Shown here: positions 50,144-53,816 of the stretch, one piece after another
Layout of the letters: each line of letters opens with the position of its first letter
Position numbering within the stretch: position 1 is the first letter of the stretch
NCBI GenBank assembly: GCA_001508005.1
Contig: LGEZ01000016.1
Location: 1 to 53,816, forward strand
Source: Clostridia bacterium 41_269
Lineage (GTDB): Bacteria > Bacillota > DTU086
Direction of reading: 5' to 3'
DNA length: 53,816 nt
The notes under the pieces: model-generated
Databases searched by the model: none
Told to the model about the DNA's origin: nothing
Seen by the model: only the letters and a program-made list of their open reading frames with translations
Translations under genes and position numbers: made by a program

Positions 50144-50830
50144 TTATGCAACAGCTGAAACATCTTCAAGTACGCAGTTCTCATATCCATTCTTGAATGC
50201 TTCTTTATTTGCAACTTCATTTAACGCAGCATCATAGCTTACTATACCTGTAGCTTTTACAATTGCTCCTACCAAAGCTGCGGAAATACCTACACCGATA
50301 CCGGACTTGTCGTAAACGCCTTCAGCACCGTCCAGGGTGACGACCGCCTCAGCCATTCCGAAAGCATCAACAGTAACGATCTTGCTTATTTTTTCAAGCT
50401 GCTCTTTCGGGATAAACTTGGCGATTTCAGCCGGGCTACGCTTAGTGTTAACAACCAGAGTCTTAGGAGTCGGACCCTCAACCAAGCTGCAAAGACCCGT
50501 CAAACCCGGATAGTTTAATGAGAGGCTCTTAACCAAGGTCTCCTCGGTCAGAACAACGATTTCAGGGTCATCATTTTCATAAACATATCTACTTTCAATG
50601 GGCTCATCAGCAATTCTACCATATGCACGTACGGGAACATAAATTCTGTCAGGTAGGTCTACATAGTTTTCAAAAGCCTGTACATATTTGCCTTCACTCT
50701 TCCATGCAGCGTTTGTTAAAATAACAACTACGTCACGTGCTTCTTTGTTTTGAAGAACTCCTCTTGCCCACACAGTAATCTGCCTTAAAGTTGGCTCTTC
50801 AAACAATTTTTTTACATCAACATCAGCCAC
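50144..50830 (-). CDS. 2-oxoacid:ferredoxin oxidoreductase gamma subunit
   Basis: A 228-aa Rossmann-like gamma subunit: QITVWARGVLQNKEARDVVV at the start is a variant of the usual RGGQG-type opening, followed by GKYVQAFENYVDLPDR, RAYGRIADEPIESRYVYEND, VLTEETLVKSLSL, and GMAEAVVTLDGAEG with GAIVKATGIVSYDA. The canonical Gly-rich entry is degenerate. GTG 50830 has GGGGG 8 nt upstream. It is the first gene of the operon, preceded by a structured leader. Confidence 0.8.
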   Translation of the reverse strand: MADVDVKKLFEEPTLRQITVWARGVLQNKEARDVVVILTNAAWKSEGKYVQAFENYVDLPDRIYVPVRAYGRIADEPIESRYVYENDDPEIVVLTEETLVKSLSLNYPGLTGLCSLVEGPTPKTLVVNTKRSPAEIAKFIPKEQLEKISKIVTVDAFGMAEAVVTLDGAEGVYDKSGIGVGISAALVGAIVKATGIVSYDAALNEVANKEAFKNGYENCVLEDVSAVA

Positions 50831-50913
50831 TTATAAATCCCCCTTTCTTAATTTTAATGAGCTTTTTGCTCATCACCCCTACCTACTTTATTCACCTCCT
50901 CTTTTCGGTAGGG

Positions 50914-50956
50914 AGAAATATATTTCTATAGAATGCCGTGATTCTATAAACACGGC
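50914..50956 (-). promoter_or_regulatory. structured leader with competing stems upstream of the oxidoreductase operon
   Basis: In the minus-strand RNA GCCGTG can pair with CACGGC, enclosing TATAGAAT. That TATAGAAT can instead pair with ATTCTATA immediately after CACGGC (50927-50934 with 50941-50948). The two stems cannot both form fully, giving a switch or pseudoknot-like arrangement. A perfect palindrome AGAAATATATTTCT (50914-50927) follows. It could also be part of the terminator of the AAA gene, although the U tract is weak. Confidence 0.45.
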
Positions 50957-50968
50957 TATTATCAACAT

Positions 50969-53131
50969 TTACTTAATCATAGCAACTCTTTTTGCACTTT
51001 TGCTTTCTTGTCTTTTAACTGTTTCTAATGCTTTCCTGAAATGCTTCATCTTAATTTTCAGAAGTTCTTTGTCTTTTGTTACATCCTTGACATTTTCAGC
51101 TTTTTCAATAAACTCCTGAAGCGCTAAAAGTGATGCCTGTTGACATATTCCTTCTATATGAGATCCTGCCATTCCTTCTGTTTTTTCAACTAATTCGTCT
51201 AAATCTACATCATCTGCCAACGGCCTATCCTTTACGTGAATTTTAAATATTTCCTTTCTCATTTCTGCATCAGGCATTGGGAATTCAAGAATATAATCAA
51301 ATCGCCCTGGTCTTAACAATGCTTGATCCAATGTCTCAATTCTGTTTGTAGCAGCCAGTACAATTACTCCTTTTAATTCTTCAAGACCATCAAGTTCGCT
51401 AAGCAAGATACTTACCATATGCTCAGTTGTCCTTGTATGTCCAGCTGTTCCCCTTTGGGGAGCCAGCGCATCAATCTCATCAAAGAACAGAATACATGGT
51501 GCTGCTTGCCTTGCTTTCCTGAATATTTCCTGCAGCGTTTTTTCTGCTTTTCCCGCCCATTGTGAGAACAACATTGGACTAGGTACATTGATAAAGTTAA
51601 CTTCACTTTCAGTTGCTATAGCTTTTGCCACCAATGTTTTTCCTGTACCTGATGGGCCTGACAATAATATTCCTTTAGGTGTATCCATTTTTACGTGATC
51701 AAACAGCTCTGAATATTTCAGCGGCCAATCAACTAATGCCGTTAATGTCTTTTTAATTTCATCTAAACCACCGACATCATCCCAACTTACATTGGGCACT
51801 TCAGAGAAGAATTCCCTTGTTGCTGAGGGCTGTACCTGTTTTAGTGCTTCCATAAAGTCCTGCCTAGTAACAACCATTTCTACCTGCTGCTTCTCTGCAC
51901 CTTCTCCTAAGTCAAGCTCAGGGAGAATTCTTCTCAATGCATTCATACCTGCTTCTTTACACAGGAAGGCAAGGTCTGCACCTACAAACCCGTGGGTAAT
52001 AGCTGCAAGCTCTTTTATGGAAACATCATCTGCTAAATTCATTCCTCTGGTATGAATTTGCAGAATATCTTCCCTTCCATATCTGTCTGGAGCATTTATA
52101 GGAACCTCACGATCGAAGCGTCCAGGCCTTCTAAGGGCTGGATCCAAAAGATCCGGCATGTTTGTAGCGCCGATGACTATTATTTCCCCACGGGTTTCTA
52201 AGCCGTCCATTAATGCTAGAAGCTGTGCCACTACTCTCTTTTCAACATCTCCGTGAACATCTCCACGTTTGGGTGCCAGCGCATCTATTTCATCCAGGAA
52301 AAGAATACTGGGTGCGTGTCTTCTTGCTTCGGCAAAAAGTTCTCTTAGTCTTGCTTCACTTTCTCCATAGTATTTATTCATAATCTCAGGGCCATTGACA
52401 TGAATAAAGTATGCCTGACTCTCAGAAGCAACAGCCCTGGCTATTAATGTCTTACCCGTTCCCGGCGGCCCATACAGCAATACTCCCTTGGGTGCCTCAA
52501 TACCAAGCGTCCTAAAAACTTCTGGGAACTTCATGGGAAGCTCAATTATTTCCCTTACCCTCTGTACTTCTTCATCTAAGCCGCCAATATCTTCATAGGT
52601 AACTCTCTTAGTTTTAGTAAACTCTTCAGGTTCTTTGATTTTTATTTGAGTTTCTTTAGTAATTACTACCGGGCCTTTAGGGTTGGTTCCTGCTACTGTA
52701 AATGATTCGTCGGTACCTACAAGCATAACTGTAATCTTATCCCCTGTCACACAGGGTATTCCAATCATCATGCGATGAAGATTGAACAATACATTTTCGT
52801 CATCGTACTTTTTGGTAGGATCATCAGGGGTGAGCACTATTGTCTTTGCGGGCTGTACTTCTGTTTTTCTAATTTGAACTTTCTCATCTAAACCTACACC
52901 TGCATTGTATCGTATTGTTCCTGTCATCATAACTGCATCATTTCTGCAGTATGCACCAAACGAGGGGACAACTTTTGCGACGGTTTTTCTCTTTCCCAAT
53001 ATCTCTACATAATCGTTCAGCTTAACGCCGATCTTCCGCATATCTTCAGTATCCATACGGATAATGCCTTTGTTGGTGTCTTCTAGCAAGCCTTCAATTA
53101 CTCTTAACCTGATACTTTCCCTTTTTGCCAT
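50969..53131 (-). CDS. CDC48/VAT-type double AAA+ ATPase, 720 aa
   Basis: An N-terminal double-psi-barrel domain (residues 1-165; LRVIEGLLEDTNKGIIRMD, VPSFGAYCRNDAVMMTG) precedes two AAA modules. Walker A is GPPGTGKT at 221-228 and GPSGTGKT at 492-499, Walker B is LFLDEID and LFFDEID, and Arg-finger regions are RRPGRFDREV and LRPGRFDYIL. The layout is that of archaeal VAT/CDC48 unfoldases, which extract and unfold proteins for proteases. In bacteria such genes occur in a minority of lineages, so transfer from archaea is a fair inference. GGGAGGT lies before ATG 53131. It lies upstream of the oxidoreductase genes on the same strand with a 138-nt gap. Confidence 0.93.
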   Translation of the reverse strand: MAKRESIRLRVIEGLLEDTNKGIIRMDTEDMRKIGVKLNDYVEILGKRKTVAKVVPSFGAYCRNDAVMMTGTIRYNAGVGLDEKVQIRKTEVQPAKTIVLTPDDPTKKYDDENVLFNLHRMMIGIPCVTGDKITVMLVGTDESFTVAGTNPKGPVVITKETQIKIKEPEEFTKTKRVTYEDIGGLDEEVQRVREIIELPMKFPEVFRTLGIEAPKGVLLYGPPGTGKTLIARAVASESQAYFIHVNGPEIMNKYYGESEARLRELFAEARRHAPSILFLDEIDALAPKRGDVHGDVEKRVVAQLLALMDGLETRGEIIVIGATNMPDLLDPALRRPGRFDREVPINAPDRYGREDILQIHTRGMNLADDVSIKELAAITHGFVGADLAFLCKEAGMNALRRILPELDLGEGAEKQQVEMVVTRQDFMEALKQVQPSATREFFSEVPNVSWDDVGGLDEIKKTLTALVDWPLKYSELFDHVKMDTPKGILLSGPSGTGKTLVAKAIATESEVNFINVPSPMLFSQWAGKAEKTLQEIFRKARQAAPCILFFDEIDALAPQRGTAGHTRTTEHMVSILLSELDGLEELKGVIVLAATNRIETLDQALLRPGRFDYILEFPMPDAEMRKEIFKIHVKDRPLADDVDLDELVEKTEGMAGSHIEGICQQASLLALQEFIEKAENVKDVTKDKELLKIKMKHFRKALETVKRQESKSAKRVAMIK

Positions 53132-53613
53132 CTGATAACCTCCCTATACCCTGCCGCCGCTCAGCAAGTTATTTTCCCCATATAACTTAGCCTTTCCGCT
53201 CTGCTCGTCCTTCCACACTCATGTATATTCACTAAAAAGATTAATTATTCGCACATCACATCAACATTTTGGACAAATTTTTACCACCCTAATTTACTTA
53301 CTAAGCCATCCTTAGTGGAAATTGCATGTATGCACGAAGCAATTTTGTAAAGACTTACTTACAATATAAGCTTTCATGCACATTCACGGAGTGATTACCC
53401 ACAAGGAGAGTAATGTTGATTTATTAGGTGGAGCAACTATTACAGTTTTCGTATACTAGTGTTCTATGTGAATTTAAGATCTCCTTCTCAGAGATCAAAA
53501 AATTTTAGGTTTTTCTTTGGCACTTTTTCAATAGTAAACATCAATAATAATAAAAAAGGGAAATTTGTGAAAAATTAATTAATGGCAACACTTGAAATGC
53601 AAGGAGGAGTAAT
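53132..53613. other. 482-bp intergenic region between divergent genes
   Basis: No coding frame with a ribosome binding site is seen. A minus-strand leader hairpin (AAGTTAT...ATAACTT, near 53170-53195) precedes the AAA gene. TTGTAA-N8-TTACAA is an inverted repeat near 53345-53364. A hairpin GATCTC (53478-53483) / GAGATC (53491-53496) is followed by AAAAAATTTT. The rest is AT-rich and probably holds promoters for the two divergent genes that I cannot pin down. Confidence 0.4.
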
Positions 53614-53816
53614 ATGACTGCTGCAAATCACATTGATCAAATACAGCGGAATAGACGAAAATTTTTTATGAAATATGGATTTGACTTAATCCAATATATC
53701 AACCTTGAAATGTGCGGTAAACCTGAAGAGGAAATTATTGAAACATTAGGAATTTTACCCATGCAGCTGGAGCATTTCAAAAAGGATATAAGAATAAAAA
53801 AGTTAAAACCAAAAAA
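53614..53816 (+). CDS. unrecognised protein, 5' part only (runs off window)
   Basis: AAGGAGGAG (53601-53609) precedes ATG 53614 by 4-5 nt. The frame is open to the end of the window (67 codons): MTAANHIDQIQRNRRKFFMK, then GFDLIQYINLEMCGKPEEEI and ETLGILPMQLEHFKKDIRIK. It is basic and helical, and KPEEEIIETLGI resembles a helix-turn-helix-like segment. I do not recognise the family. The C-terminal part is missing. Confidence 0.55.
   Translation, partial: MTAANHIDQIQRNRRKFFMKYGFDLIQYINLEMCGKPEEEIIETLGILPMQLEHFKKDIRIKKLKPK

Noticed and set aside
50828-50880. Possible 16-codon leader peptide (MSKKLIKIKKGGFISG) overlapping the gamma-subunit start
   Set aside because: The SD spacing is poor and the frame overlaps the gamma start and SD; no regulatory codon run is visible.

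Overview
The window is 53.8 kb of AT-rich Firmicutes DNA, most likely from an anaerobic, probably spore-forming Clostridia lineage of the Peptococcaceae/Syntrophomonadales kind. The evidence is AGGAGG-type ribosome binding sites, GatCAB, a DnaE1-type polymerase gene in a coaD/pgpA/pfkA/pyk neighbourhood, the tryptophan regulator TRAP, a HisZ plus short HisG pair, a short aconitase of the anaerobic type, and four-subunit ferredoxin oxidoreductase genes. The genus cannot be fixed from the sequence alone.

Layout. (1) 1-3.6 kb is an accessory, partly degraded stretch: an internally deleted IS3-family remnant, a clearly more GC-rich PocR-GAF-GAF-HD-GYP regulator split by a frameshift, and a scrap of decayed coding sequence. 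(2) 3.6-7.6 kb holds a zinc-ribbon miniprotein, an unusual flavin/NAD(P) oxidoreductase fused to a methylenetetrahydrofolate-reductase C-terminal-like domain, several very small genes (one of 38 codons) and minC. (3) 7.6-15.4 kb is a leftward run dnaE-pgpA-coaD-mtrB-DUF2007-pfkA-pyk, with pfkA frameshifted in a run of nine G. (4) 15.6-22 kb has a ClpP-like SDH-family protease, two Hsp20 genes flanked by a 12-bp inverted repeat, tRNA-Pro(CGG), trmL, a DUF503 gene, aconitase and a CPBP protease. (5) 22.1-31.8 kb is a storage-polysaccharide island: DUF4912, GH57 branching enzyme, nucleotidyltransferase-phosphomutase fusion, GT4 glycosyltransferase, galT (frameshifted in an A8 run), glycogen synthase and a stand-alone carbohydrate-binding module. 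Two of its convergent genes are separated by a ~295-bp palindromic element ending in outward-facing terminators. (6) 31.8-39.4 kb is pcrA-ligA-gatC-gatA-gatB. (7) 39.5-46.1 kb is a complete, tightly overlapping histidine operon hisZ-G-D-B-H-A-F-IE, with a strong promoter and two overlapping palindromic operators. (8) 46.2-53.1 kb has a CLC transporter, a four-gene 2-oxoacid:ferredoxin oxidoreductase whose active-site residues point to oxalate oxidoreductase, and an archaeal-style CDC48/VAT AAA ATPase. (9) The end holds the start of one further gene.

How it fits together: PFK and pyruvate kinase feed carbon from the glycogen genes toward pyruvate and ferredoxin-linked metabolism. The OOR-like complex would supply reduced ferredoxin and CO2. 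The oxidoreductase-MetV-like fusion hints at electron input into one-carbon (Wood-Ljungdahl) chemistry. These links are inference. Three genes are broken by single frameshifts, two of them exactly in homopolymers, so sequence error must be excluded before calling them pseudogenes or recoded genes.
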